Part shown: positions 43,988-52,945 of the stretch, in pieces
How positions within the stretch are numbered: the first letter of the stretch is position 1
How the letters are laid out: the number at the start of each line of letters is the position of its first letter
NCBI RefSeq assembly: GCF_004345645.1
Contig: NZ_SLWS01000006.1
Location: forward strand, 186,001 to 250,000
Origin: Actinocrispum wychmicini
GTDB taxonomy: Bacteria > Actinomycetota > Actinomycetes > Mycobacteriales > Pseudonocardiaceae
Length of the DNA: 64,000 nucleotides
Direction of reading: 5' to 3'
Translations under genes and position numbers: made by a program
The notes under the pieces: model-generated
Database searches by the model: none
Told to the model about the DNA's origin: nothing
Seen by the model: the letters and a program-made list of their open reading frames with translations, nothing else

Positions 43988-45286
43988 TCAGGCCGCTTCC
44001 ATTTTCACTTTCGCGTCCCAACGATGTGCACGAATGCGCACCGGAACAGTTTCACCGCGCGCCTCCGCGGCGAACACCTCAGCGCGGGCACGGCGCCACC
44101 ACACGGCTGTCCGCCAGATCCCCAAAGCCATCAGGGCGGCCGGCACGACGAGCGCGAGCCGGAACGAAGCACCCCAGCCCAGCGCCAAGCCGATACCGAG
44201 GGCCGCGACCGTGGTGGCGAAGAAGCCGCCGACGTTGACCACACCGCTGGCGGTGCCGACCCGGTGCAGCGGGTTGAAGTCCCGGGCGATGCTGAAACCG
44301 ATGGCGGACAACGGCAGGCCGAGCGACATCAGTCCGAACACGACAGTCAGCAGCGCGGTAGGCATTCGGCCGGGCCACAGCAACAGCAGTGCCCACAGGC
44401 CGACCGCGAACATCAGGAACGCGGCGACCAGGATCATCCTGATCGCCGGCCGGGCCCCGATCACGCCGCCGATCAACGGACCGCTGACGATCATCACGAT
44501 CACCATGACACCGAGGACCGAACTGGCCGTCTCGGCCGACAACCCCTGTGCCTGAACGAGATACGGAAAGCCCCACAGCAGGCTCAGCACCGTCGGCGCG
44601 GCCATGGTGGCGAAATGCACCCAGAAACCCAGGCGGGACGCGGGAATCCGCAATGTGGCGCGCACGTTCCTCGCCACGTCGGTGAGTCGCACGGGTGCGG
44701 ACCGTGGCGCCGGCCCGGCAGGGGTGTCCCGCAGGCGCAACGTGAGGAGCGTGTACGCGGCCGTCGCCAGGCCGGTGACCAGGAAAGTCGCCGTCCAGCC
44801 GGCTTCGTGCAGCAGCAGGGTCAACGGGACCGTGGCCACGAGGTTGCCCAGGCCGCCCAGCGCGGCGGTGAGCGAGACGACGAGCGAGTAGCGACGAGCG
44901 GAGAAGTACGCGGATGCCAGGCGCAGCAAGCTGATGAACGTCATCGCGTCCCCGAACCCAAGCACCGCACGCGCCAACAAACCCAACGGGTACGAGGAAG
45001 CGATCGCGAACAGCACCTGGCCGACGCCCATGGTGAACGCCGCGGCGGTGAGAATCTTGCGCGGGCCGAAGCGGTCGACCAACAGACCGGTGGGCACCTG
45101 CATCGCCGAGTAGACAAGGAGTTGCAGAACTGTGAACGTACCTAACGCGGCCGGCCCGACGCCGAAGCGACGAGTCGCCTCGAGGCTCGCGACCCCGAGT
45201 GAACCGCGGTGGAAGACCGCCGCCATGTAGACGACCACTGCCGTACCCCACATCAACCACGCCTGTCTACCGGCGCGCACACGCAC
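43988..45286 (-). CDS. MFS transporter
   Basis: 432 residues, twelve predicted helices. The loop 2-3 signature is GLLVDRFGPRKIL, and the central loop is hydrophilic. Family members of this type move sugars, nitrate or drugs; the substrate is not apparent. Two close GTG codons could start it; GGAGAGG precedes both. Confidence 0.88.
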   Translation of the reverse strand: MRVRAGRQAWLMWGTAVVVYMAAVFHRGSLGVASLEATRRFGVGPAALGTFTVLQLLVYSAMQVPTGLLVDRFGPRKILTAAAFTMGVGQVLFAIASSYPLGLLARAVLGFGDAMTFISLLRLASAYFSARRYSLVVSLTAALGGLGNLVATVPLTLLLHEAGWTATFLVTGLATAAYTLLTLRLRDTPAGPAPRSAPVRLTDVARNVRATLRIPASRLGFWVHFATMAAPTVLSLLWGFPYLVQAQGLSAETASSVLGVMVIVMIVSGPLIGGVIGARPAIRMILVAAFLMFAVGLWALLLLWPGRMPTALLTVVFGLMSLGLPLSAIGFSIARDFNPLHRVGTASGVVNVGGFFATTVAALGIGLALGWGASFRLALVVPAALMALGIWRTAVWWRRARAEVFAAEARGETVPVRIRAHRWDAKVKMEAA

Positions 45287-45331
45287 CCCTCTCCAAGATC
45301 AATTACTGAGCAACGCTAACGAAAAGCCATG

Positions 45332-46624
45332 CTAACGAACCGCCCCCACCACTGCCCACCTGCCGGAACGCGTCCGACTGACGACTGCGACCAGTCTCAC
45401 AACCAGGAACGCGCTCAGCCCGGCCCAGATCCCGACCAGCCCCCACCCGAACAGGTACGCCGCCCAGATCAGCGGAAGGAAACCGGCAAAAGCCGCCAAC
45501 AGCGTGGAGTTGCGCATGAACGCCGCGTCCCCGGCGCCGACCAGCACGCCGTCCAGCGCGAACACCACACCGCAGATCGGTTGCAGCGCAACGAAGAACC
45601 ACCACGCGTGCGGCACCTCGGCCAACACCGCCGGATCGGTCGTGAACGCGTGCGGCAGCACACCGGCCAGCAGGGCGAACACCACGCCGAGCGCGGATCC
45701 GAAGATCAGCCCGTACCCGGCGACCTGCCACGCCACCGAACGCGCGTGCCTTTCATCCGACGCCCCGAGCGACTCCCCCACGAGCGACTGCGCGGCGATC
45801 GCGAGCGAGTCAAGCACCAGCCCGAGGAAATTCCACAGCTGCAACACGATCTGGTGCGCGCCAACGGTCGCTGTCGACATGTGCGCGGCGACGGTCGTCG
45901 CGGAGATGTGGCTCGCCTGGAACGCGATACCCCGCAGCAACAGGTCGCGTCCCATGCTGAGTTGCGCGCGCATCTTCGACGGCGACGGCCGCAGCGACAC
46001 CTGCTCGGCCATCAGGGCCCGGATGAACATCGCCGCCGAGATCACCTGCGCCACCACGTTCGCGATCGCGGAACCAGTCAGCCCCCAGCCGACCACGTGC
46101 ACCAGGATCGGGCACAGCAGCGCGGAGATCCCGTTGCCCGCCAGCACATAGCGCAACGGCCGCGCGGTGTCCTGCACGCCCCGCATCCACCCGTTGCCGG
46201 CCATCGTGATCAACACCAGCGGCCAGCCGAACAACCCGATCCGCAACCAGCCGACAGTGGCGTCCGCCACTTCGCTCGACCCCGCGAGCAGATCCGCCAC
46301 CGGCCGCGCCGCGACCTGCCCGACGACGACCAGCGCCATCCCCACGACGACCGCCAGCCACGTCGCCTGCACTCCCTCGGCCACCGCCTCCGTCCGGCGT
46401 CCCGCGCCGTAGAGCCGGGCGGCGGTCGCGGTCGTGCCGTACGACAGGAACGTCAGCAGGTTGCTGACCTGGGACATCAGCACCACGGCGACCGACAGCC
46501 CGGCCAGCGGCACCGCGCCGAGATGCCCGACGACAGCCGTGTCGACCAGCAGGTACAGCGGCTCGGCGGCCAACACGACCAGCGCCGGCACGGCCAACGA
46601 CAGCAAGCGGCGCAGCGGCGTCAC
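45332..46624 (-). CDS. MATE-family efflux transporter (DinF-like)
   Basis: 430 residues with twelve helices in two halves and MATE signatures AEPLYLLVDTAVVGHLGAVPLAG and AFQASHISATTVAAHM. Couples cation gradient to export of cationic compounds. A MATE/DinF gene near nrnA and truB is the mycobacterial order too. The GTG has an AGGGGG site 6 nt upstream. It and the MFS gene are only 45 nt apart. Confidence 0.92.
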   Translation of the reverse strand: MTPLRRLLSLAVPALVVLAAEPLYLLVDTAVVGHLGAVPLAGLSVAVVLMSQVSNLLTFLSYGTTATAARLYGAGRRTEAVAEGVQATWLAVVVGMALVVVGQVAARPVADLLAGSSEVADATVGWLRIGLFGWPLVLITMAGNGWMRGVQDTARPLRYVLAGNGISALLCPILVHVVGWGLTGSAIANVVAQVISAAMFIRALMAEQVSLRPSPSKMRAQLSMGRDLLLRGIAFQASHISATTVAAHMSTATVGAHQIVLQLWNFLGLVLDSLAIAAQSLVGESLGASDERHARSVAWQVAGYGLIFGSALGVVFALLAGVLPHAFTTDPAVLAEVPHAWWFFVALQPICGVVFALDGVLVGAGDAAFMRNSTLLAAFAGFLPLIWAAYLFGWGLVGIWAGLSAFLVVRLVAVVSRTRSGRWAVVGAVR

Positions 46625-46691
46625 CGGCGTCCCCCTAGGTAAGGTACGAACAGTGGTTTAACCCCTGACACGATAGATGTAAGGACCGCAG

Positions 46692-47216
46692 ATGGACAAT
46701 GCCGATTACCTCGACGTGGCGGTTCGGCTGGCCAACGCCGACCTGACCGACGTCTCCACGCTGCAAGAGGCCCTTTACGCGGAGCCGTGGTGGGCCGGCC
46801 GGGTCACCGCCCACGACCTCGTCTGCCTCCGGACGGTCGCGACCAGCCTGCGAGCGGTCCTGGCTGCCGCCGTCGCACGGGACGTCGCGGCCGTCGAGAA
46901 CGCCGTGAACACGCTGCTCGAAAACCACCCGCTGCGGCCGCGGTTGTCCTCCGGCCATGATGACGAGCCGAACTGGCACATCCACGTGGCCGACACCGCC
47001 CAGCCGCCCGCCACCGAGGTCGCGGCCGCCGCGGCCTGGGGCATCGCGCAGGGCATCGTCCGCCTCGGCCTGGACCGGTGGGGCCAGTGCGCGGACCCGA
47101 CATGCGGCACGTACTTCGTGGACACGTCGACCAACAAGGCCAAACGCTTCTGCTCGGCCCGCTGCGCCAACCGCGTGCACGTCGCCGCCCACAGGTCACG
47201 GCAGCGAGGCGCCTGA
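46692..47216 (+). CDS. CGNR zinc-finger (ABATE-domain) regulator
   Basis: 174 residues. N-terminal ABATE-type stress-response domain and the C-terminal CGNR zinc finger CADPTCGTYFVDTSTNKAKRFCSARCANR (split motif C-x4-C ... C-x3-C). The ATG has AAGGA 6 nt upstream. Probably a DNA-binding regulator; target unknown, possibly the divergent MATE gene 67 nt away. Confidence 0.9.
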   Translation: MDNADYLDVAVRLANADLTDVSTLQEALYAEPWWAGRVTAHDLVCLRTVATSLRAVLAAAVARDVAAVENAVNTLLENHPLRPRLSSGHDDEPNWHIHVADTAQPPATEVAAAAAWGIAQGIVRLGLDRWGQCADPTCGTYFVDTSTNKAKRFCSARCANRVHVAAHRSRQRGA

Positions 47217-47230
47217 GCGACACTAGAGGG

Positions 47231-48202
47231 GTGAGTGACCTTGATGGTGCCGTCGAACTGCTGCGCGCGGCGACCGACGTGACCCTGCTGGCCCATGTCC
47301 ACCCCGACGCCGACGCCCTCGGCAGCGCGCTCGCGCTCGGCCTGGCGTTGCATCGCCGGGGCGCGACCGTGCGGGTGTCGTTCGGAGAACCGGACGAGGT
47401 GCCGGAGACGTTGCGCCCCTTGGATTTCGCCGGTCTGCTGGTGCCCGCGGCCGAGGTCCCGGAGCACGCGCCGCTGCTGGTCGCGTTGGACACCGGCAGC
47501 GTGCAGCGGCTGGGGCGGCTCGGCACCCGTGTCGCGAGCACGATCGACGCCGGCGGGCAGGTCCTGGTGGTCGACCACCACGCCTCGAACACGCGTTACG
47601 GCACGCATCACGTTGTCGACGAGCATGCCGTTGCCACGGCCGCGCTCGTGGCGGAGTTGCTCGACCAACTGGGTGTGGAACTGGACGCGCAGATCGCGCA
47701 GTGCCTGTACGCCGGCATCGTCACCGACACCGGCGGATTCCGTCGAGCCACACCGGAAACCCACCAACTCGCCGCACGACTGCTTGCGGCCGGCGTGGAC
47801 CCGGACAAGACCACGCGACGGCTCATGGACGAGCACCCGTTCGCGTTCCTGCCGATGCTCTCGACGGTGTTGGGGCGGGCCGTTCTGGACGGGGACGCCG
47901 TCGGCGGACGCGGGCTCGTGTACACGTACGTGACGCAGGAGGACGCCAAGGACGTGCGTCCCGAGGAAGTCGAGGCGGTCGTGGACTTCGTGCGGACCAC
48001 GCACGAAGCCGAAGTCGCGGCCGTGGTCAAGGAGATCGGGCCGCAGCGGTGGTCCGTGTCGCTCCGCTCGGTGTCCGATGTGGACGTTCAGGCGGTGGCG
48101 GTCGCCCTGGGCGGCGGCGGGCACCGGCGCGCCGCCGGGTACACGGCCGAGGGACCGGTCGAGCCTATCCTCGCGGCGTTGCGTAAAGCGTTGTCCCGCT
48201 AG
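47231..48202 (+). CDS. nrnA: DHH-family phosphoesterase (NrnA-like oligoribonuclease / pAp phosphatase)
   Basis: 323 residues with DHH motifs HVHPDADALGSALALG, VVDHHASNTRYG and TDTGGFRR, and DHHA1 motif GGGGHRRAAG. NrnA degrades short RNA and dephosphorylates pAp; in mycobacteria it sits beside dinF. The GTG has an AGAGGGG site. It converges on the esterase with 4 nt overlap. Confidence 0.92.
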   Translation: MSDLDGAVELLRAATDVTLLAHVHPDADALGSALALGLALHRRGATVRVSFGEPDEVPETLRPLDFAGLLVPAAEVPEHAPLLVALDTGSVQRLGRLGTRVASTIDAGGQVLVVDHHASNTRYGTHHVVDEHAVATAALVAELLDQLGVELDAQIAQCLYAGIVTDTGGFRRATPETHQLAARLLAAGVDPDKTTRRLMDEHPFAFLPMLSTVLGRAVLDGDAVGGRGLVYTYVTQEDAKDVRPEEVEAVVDFVRTTHEAEVAAVVKEIGPQRWSVSLRSVSDVDVQAVAVALGGGGHRRAAGYTAEGPVEPILAALRKALSR

Positions 48203-49032
48203 GCGATGCGTTCGCCGACGAACGCGAGCATCTCGGGCAGGATCCGTCGCCAGTAGGCGTCCTCGTGGGCGCCGGAGGTGATGGCCGTGCGCGCCGGGTG
48301 GGTCTGGGCGATCAGGCTGTGGGCGGCTTCGAGGGTGGGATCCTCGGTGCCGCACCACACCCCCAACGGTGTTTCCGTGATGAGATCGGTGTGCCGCAAC
48401 GGCTCCTCGTCCTCCCACCGCTGCTCGGACGCGAAGCGGGTCCCCCGCTTCTGCACGTCCGCCCAGTTCGGGAACAACGAAGGGCTGGCGACGGCCACGG
48501 CCTTCAGCGACGGACGGCGCCGCGCGAAGCACAACGCCCCGAAGGCACCCATGGAGATACCCATCGCCGCGTCCAACTGCCCGAGCTCCTCGGTAAGCAT
48601 CCGCTGGGGGTCGTCGCCGTTGTACTCCACCCAGTAGTTGTTCCCGCCGTCCACCGAGACGACCGCGAACGGCTGCACGCCCGCGCGCACCGCGGCCGTG
48701 AGGAACTGGGGCATGCCGAGGCTCACCATCCAGTTGGCATCGCCGCCATAGCCGTGCAACGCCACGCATTTCGGCAACTTCTCCGCAGTGAAGCCGTCCG
48801 GCGCCATGGTGACGACGTTGACCAACGCGCCACGCGCCTTCGAGGCGAGCCGTGTGGTGGCCGTCGGACCGGCGGGCACATCCGGGATCTTGCCGACCGG
48901 CCCGGTCAGGCCGAGAAACCGCCGGGCCCGCGGCCCGCCAGGCAGGACATCGGTGAGCACACCCACGCCGGCCAAGCCGAGCACACCCACCCCGACCCCG
49001 CCGAACAAAACCGTCCGTCGCGTAACCCCCAT
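48199..49032 (-). CDS. Tat-exported alpha/beta-hydrolase (esterase D / Ag85-like group)
   Basis: 277 residues. The N-terminus MGVTRRTVLFGGVGVGVLG is a twin-arginine signal. The nucleophile elbow is GISMG, followed by the acid region near GTEDPTLEAA and His in ITSGAHEDAYWR. Substrate unknown; the fold suits esters of lipids or trehalose. TACGCT lies 6 nt before the ATG (leaderless); a longer frame upstream reads Arg/Cys-rich and is unlikely to be coding. Confidence 0.88.
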   Translation of the reverse strand: MGVTRRTVLFGGVGVGVLGLAGVGVLTDVLPGGPRARRFLGLTGPVGKIPDVPAGPTATTRLASKARGALVNVVTMAPDGFTAEKLPKCVALHGYGGDANWMVSLGMPQFLTAAVRAGVQPFAVVSVDGGNNYWVEYNGDDPQRMLTEELGQLDAAMGISMGAFGALCFARRRPSLKAVAVASPSLFPNWADVQKRGTRFASEQRWEDEEPLRHTDLITETPLGVWCGTEDPTLEAAHSLIAQTHPARTAITSGAHEDAYWRRILPEMLAFVGERIA

Positions 49033-49048
49033 GGCGCGAGCGTACCGA

Positions 49049-49525
49049 TCACGACACAGGCGGAGGCAGCGGGCGCGTGGGTACGGGTGTGGACACCACG
49101 ATCGAACTGGTTGTCTGCCCATAGAGGAGGAACCGGTCCAGGATGCCCTCCAGGTCGCCGATGGTCGGACTGTGCACCTTCAGCACGAAACAGTCCTCGC
49201 CGGTGATCCGGTAGCACTCGACCACCTGCGGTGTCTCCCGCGCGGTCCTGGCGATCTTGTGCAGCTGACCGGGACCGGGCCGGACGCGGACCAACGCGGT
49301 CACCGGCATGCCCAGCGCCGCCGGGTCGACGTCCATCCGGAACCCGGTGATCACCCCGGCGGCCTCCATGCGCTGCACCCGTTCGGTCACCGCGGGCGCC
49401 GACATCCCGACCCGGCGGGCCAGTTCGGACATGGACATCCGGGCGTCCTCGTGCAGTTCGGCCAGCAGCCGCAGGTTCACGGAATCCAGGACATTCCGGT
49501 CCGTTGACCTTGAATCTGTAGGCAT
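49049..49525 (-). CDS. Lrp/AsnC-family regulator
   Basis: 158 residues: HTH (ARMSMSELARRVGMSAPAVTERVQRMEAAGVI) and a C-terminal RAM/ligand domain (VTALVRVRPGPGQL; YRITGEDCFVLKVHS). The ATG has GGAG 7 nt upstream. It is divergent from the truncated aldo/keto reductase, its likely original target. Confidence 0.93.
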   Translation of the reverse strand: MPTDSRSTDRNVLDSVNLRLLAELHEDARMSMSELARRVGMSAPAVTERVQRMEAAGVITGFRMDVDPAALGMPVTALVRVRPGPGQLHKIARTARETPQVVECYRITGEDCFVLKVHSPTIGDLEGILDRFLLYGQTTSSIVVSTPVPTRPLPPPVS

Positions 49526-49587
49526 CCAGCGTCTCCTGCCTGCGAAAGGCCATTCCCTCTTCGCCTGTGACCGTGAAACATACAGGC

Positions 49588-49770
49588 ATGCGATACATCC
49601 GGCTGGGTTCGACCGGTCTGCACGTCTCCCGCGTCTGCCTCGGCATGATGAGCTACGGCTCCACCGTGTCCCGCGAATGGACCCTGGACGAGGACGCCGC
49701 CTTCCCGATCGTGCGCCGGGCCGTGGACGCCGGCATCACGTACTTCGACACGTCGACATCAACAGTTTAA
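49588..49770 (+). pseudogene. aldo/keto reductase truncated by the island
   Basis: The first 55 or so residues match the start of an aldo/keto reductase (MRYIRLGSTGLHVSRVCLG, WTLDEDAAFPIVRRAVDAGITYFDT), where the full protein is about 320-340 residues. After TYFDT the frame reads STSTV and stops. The catalytic Asp-Tyr-Lys-His is lost apart from the first Asp. The sequence to the right changes character, so this is the left junction of the inserted element. Confidence 0.85.
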
Positions 49771-49865
49771 CTCCATGCGGATCTTGCCGTTCGCACCGGT
49801 TTTGACCAGGGAAGACTCGACCACAACGCTGCTTCCCCGCCGACACCGAGGGGGCCGCGTGGCCG

Positions 49866-49988
49866 TCAGGGCTCGCTGGCCAATGTCGTACTGACGGATG
49901 CTGACTCGATGACCCCGAACACCGCGCGCTGTTCCACGGTGACGTGATGCATTCCGGCGGTTGATGGCCAGCTGATCAGAAGTGACAT
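49866..49988 (-). pseudogene. possible remnant of a serine-integrase C-terminus
   Basis: A 40-residue frame containing VTVEQRAVFGVIESASVSTT resembles the W..L..eqRraiv.avie.vtV pattern near the C-terminus of large serine recombinases. It ends in a stop where homologues continue, and other frames take over (SSVVVESSLVKTGANGKIRM). Its place beside the junction is where an integrase would lie. The match is weak. Confidence 0.2.
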
Positions 49989-50055
49989 GGCTTCTGTCCC
50001 TGTACGGCGGTCCGTGCCACGACGTCGCAGGCTCGCAGCGGGTAGCGTCTTGCGC

Positions 50056-50619
50056 GTGAGCGCTGAGCAGACTGGCACGGAACTGACCCGTTGGACCATC
50101 CACAACGAGCGCCTGGTCGACGACACGCGCAAGATGCGCGTGAGCATCGCTCAAGTTGAACTTCCTGACGGTGTCACCTTCGAGCAATGGGTACTACGCA
50201 CACCTAAGGCTGCAATGATGGCCATTGTCGACGATCAGAACCGCGTCCTTATGATGTGGCGCCATAGGTTCATCATTGACAAGTGGGCCTGGGAATTGCC
50301 AGGCGGTTGGGTAGATCCAAACGACCCCGACCCTGAAGCTACAGCCGTGCGCGAAGTTGAGGAAGAAACCGGTTGGCGCCCAAAGTCAGTGCAGAGGATT
50401 GGCTCGTTCCAGCCGATGGTCGGGACCGCCGATGCTGAGAATGTTATCTTTCTCGGGATGGGAGCGGAATACGTTGGAACACCTCAAGATATCAACGAAG
50501 CAGAGCGTATAGCCTGGATTGAGCTGGGCACTGTTCGCAACAGAATAGCAAAGGGTGAAATCGTGGGAGCGGCGTCTCAGATCGCTCTCCTTCATCTTCT
50601 CGCCTTCGACGTGCGCTAG
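50056..50619 (+). CDS. NUDIX hydrolase
   Basis: 187 residues. The Nudix box reads GGWVDPNDPDPEATAVREVEEETGW (GX-loop longer than usual by two residues, then REVEEETGW), giving the metal site for NDP-X hydrolysis. Overall it resembles ADP-ribose/nucleotide-sugar type NUDIX enzymes (N-terminal WTIHNERLVDDTRKMRV, WVLRTPKAAM). The GTG follows TAGCGT by 7 nt, so it is leaderless. It converges on the HTH/TPR regulator; G+C is lower than in the flanks. Confidence 0.9.
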   Translation: MSAEQTGTELTRWTIHNERLVDDTRKMRVSIAQVELPDGVTFEQWVLRTPKAAMMAIVDDQNRVLMMWRHRFIIDKWAWELPGGWVDPNDPDPEATAVREVEEETGWRPKSVQRIGSFQPMVGTADAENVIFLGMGAEYVGTPQDINEAERIAWIELGTVRNRIAKGEIVGAASQIALLHLLAFDVR

Positions 50620-50622
50620 ACG

Positions 50623-52161
50623 TTACGACGTGGGAGTTGGAATTCCACGGTCCGACATCTTGCGGAACAGGGTTTGAACGATGTCACTGTTCCGGTGCTC
50701 TGCAAGGCGCTGTCCCAAGTCAGCTAGATTATAGATTACCCGAACAGATCGAACCGATTCGGCCATCTGAACAGCTTGTTCCCCTATGAAGCACGCCTCT
50801 TCAACACGGCCTTGTTCGGCCACGATCGATGCGAGCAAAATAGTGTTGAACAGTCGGCCCCGTTCATAGCCGTCGTTCATCTCCAGGGACCGCCGAGCAA
50901 ATCCTTCCGCATCGCGGGTCAATCCCAGATCCCGGAGAGTATGAGCAAATTTTGCCGATAGGTATGCGGCATCGAAGTAGCCCAACCATGCCGGGGATTC
51001 CTGGCCAGCGATACGGCTGAAGTGGTTCTCAGCATCCCTCAGTGCGCTTATACTGCCTTTTCTGTCTTTCTGTAGAGCCAGACCATGAGCTTCCATTGCT
51101 GCCGTTTCTGACTGGAGTGCCCACAGACCCGACCGCTTCGCACTTTGACGGGCAGCCATTGCGAGATCCACAGCCGAGCCCGCCCCGTGGACACGGTCCT
51201 GGGCCTTGATGTTCGGACTTAGAAACTCGTTGGTCTGGCTAAAGAAGGCCGCGTGATGACTCATCGCCGCCTGCATTTCGGCAGTCAGTGCATCGTCCTG
51301 GGCATCGTTGCACAACCGAAGGGCCTTTCTGAGATAGGATGCGCCGTCTGCCAGGTGCCCTGTGTCATAGGACATCCAGCCTGCCAATTGGTACAGCTCA
51401 GCCGACGCGCACAGCAACTGGGCTTCTGTTTTAGATCGACCCCGGCCGTTACGAAGTAGAGGCTCCGCCGTCGATTCTAGATATGACCGTGCCGCGGCCC
51501 TGACATGGCCATGTCCACCGCCGTGACGGTTGTCGATAGTCCGAAAAGCCTTTGTCATCTCCCGAACGATCTCGACGTCCGCGTTACCGACAGTGTTTGG
51601 CGACGCCGTAGCCTGACGTCGACTTTCGCTACCAGTCAAAAGCGATCCACCAACGACACCCACACCTGTCGTAGTCACTACCTTGAGGAATCCCCTACGC
51701 CGCACTTCATCTCCTTCTTCGCGATGGGATGACGGCAGAATAGGGTCATCGTCAACAGACTGATATGCATCGTGAGATTCGATGGTAAGAGTGAACCACA
51801 GGCAGCGCTGTGGTATATGCAGGGCCTTGGCCCATCCGTCGACCTTTACAAGGTCATCCGCGAGTGAGTGGCGGCGCTCGATCCGGCTGACTTGCCCCTG
51901 GGTGATGCCCAACCAACGAGCTACGTCAGACTGCCTCACGTCTGGCCCGCAGGCCCTCCTATAGGCACGCAGCACGCGGCCGAAGTCGCGCGTAGCGAAC
52001 GCCGCGTACAGCTCCTCCACATCCCAGAAGGAGTCCGGAAGGACTGGCGCGGTTGCCATGTGCCGGCGTCGGACGCATCGGACACACAGCGCAGACCGGT
52101 TGTCAGCCGCCAACCTTGAGCTGCATCCCCGGCACTGCCGCCTCGCCGTCTTCGTCGTCAT
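50623..52161 (-). CDS. zinc-ribbon / HTH / TPR regulator with internal Tat-like segment
   Basis: 512 residues. Order: CxxC...CxxC ribbon (QCRGCSSRLAADNRSALCVRC, residues about 9-30), Cro/C1 HTH (DVRQSDVARWLGITQGQVSRIERR), a segment RRRGFLKVVTTTGVGVVGGS near residue 165 that looks like a twin-arginine signal but is internal, and a long TPR-like helical C-terminus. Such regulators are common in Streptomyces beside nucleotide-metabolism or defence-like loci. The ATG has AGAGGG 9 nt upstream. It is divergent from the cluster it may control. Confidence 0.8.
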   Translation of the reverse strand: MTTKTARRQCRGCSSRLAADNRSALCVRCVRRRHMATAPVLPDSFWDVEELYAAFATRDFGRVLRAYRRACGPDVRQSDVARWLGITQGQVSRIERRHSLADDLVKVDGWAKALHIPQRCLWFTLTIESHDAYQSVDDDPILPSSHREEGDEVRRRGFLKVVTTTGVGVVGGSLLTGSESRRQATASPNTVGNADVEIVREMTKAFRTIDNRHGGGHGHVRAAARSYLESTAEPLLRNGRGRSKTEAQLLCASAELYQLAGWMSYDTGHLADGASYLRKALRLCNDAQDDALTAEMQAAMSHHAAFFSQTNEFLSPNIKAQDRVHGAGSAVDLAMAARQSAKRSGLWALQSETAAMEAHGLALQKDRKGSISALRDAENHFSRIAGQESPAWLGYFDAAYLSAKFAHTLRDLGLTRDAEGFARRSLEMNDGYERGRLFNTILLASIVAEQGRVEEACFIGEQAVQMAESVRSVRVIYNLADLGQRLAEHRNSDIVQTLFRKMSDRGIPTPTS

Positions 52162-52234
52162 CAAAGTCGCCCTCTGTAGCTCGCCGACGTACAGAGTGTA
52201 CTCAGACAGCTGCGGTGCTCGAAGCCACAATATG

Positions 52235-52279
52235 TATGCATGCATATGTACGCGCAAGGTATGCATCCGTGCCGTATGC
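52235..52279. promoter_or_regulatory. TATGCA repeats between the regulator and the cluster
   Basis: A perfect 12-bp palindrome TATGCATGCATA at 52235, TATGCAT at 52260 and TATGC at 52275. They sit in the 216-bp divergent gap, upstream of the HTH/TPR regulator. Likely operator for that regulator. Confidence 0.5.
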
Positions 52280-52377
52280 CGAGTGGCGAACCTCCGAGAA
52301 ACTTGCGTACCTAGCCAAAGATCAACCGAGCGACGGTTGAGCGACACCGCAACAGCGAAGTGGGTTCGAGAATAGTC

Positions 52378-52770
52378 ATGACCACCAGCATCGGAATTCA
52401 GCTACTCCTAGACATGCTCGCCGAACGAGGCTGGAACTTCTGGTCGTCGGCACCAAATTCCGCCCGTCAGATCTGGGCAGCGACGAAACGGTGGGAAGCA
52501 ATGTCGGACGTCGTCGCAATATTTTCCGACACTGAAAAGCGTGAGGCCATTGCGTATCGTGCGCCGACACTCTACGACGACGACCCATTTATGCCCGCCT
52601 TTGTGGCGTGGTCCTATTTGGGAGATCCAGACTGGACGGTTCGAGCAGTTCTGGGACTGCCGCCGCCGGGTAGAGATACTCGGCATGTTGAGATCCTGCC
52701 GAGTCCGCCAGCGTGCAGCGATCTAAACGAACTGAGTCCTACGCAACGGTCACACCTGCACCCAAAATAG
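52378..52770 (+). CDS. hypothetical protein of the nucleotide cluster, 130 aa
   Basis: 130 residues with no signal peptide; includes TLYDDDPFMPAFVAWSYLGDPDWTVRAVLGLPPPG. The DPF-x-P...W-YLG-x-P-x-WT-x-RA-x-L pattern recurs, from memory, in small Streptomyces proteins found beside the same HTH/TPR regulators. Function unknown. First gene right of the divergent promoter region; a 175-nt gap with no recognised gene separates it from the kinase-like gene. Confidence 0.6.
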   Translation: MTTSIGIQLLLDMLAERGWNFWSSAPNSARQIWAATKRWEAMSDVVAIFSDTEKREAIAYRAPTLYDDDPFMPAFVAWSYLGDPDWTVRAVLGLPPPGRDTRHVEILPSPPACSDLNELSPTQRSHLHPK

Positions 52771-52945
52771 ATGGATCGACGGAGTTGACCCGGTATCTAC
52801 CTATCGTCGCTGGCGATCTATTTTACGACGACCAAGGCCGTCCAACGTTCGTTCTAATGCATCGCCTCCGAGACGGCATCCAGCGATTGTAGAGAGGTTC
52901 GACGACGGCCGTAAACGGCTTCGCAATAGTCGGGATGGTGGCGCC

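Noticed and set aside
49759..50187. 142-codon minus-strand frame beside the island junction
   Set aside because: Its first half is antisense to the NUDIX gene and its promoter; only the segment near the junction hints at a remnant.
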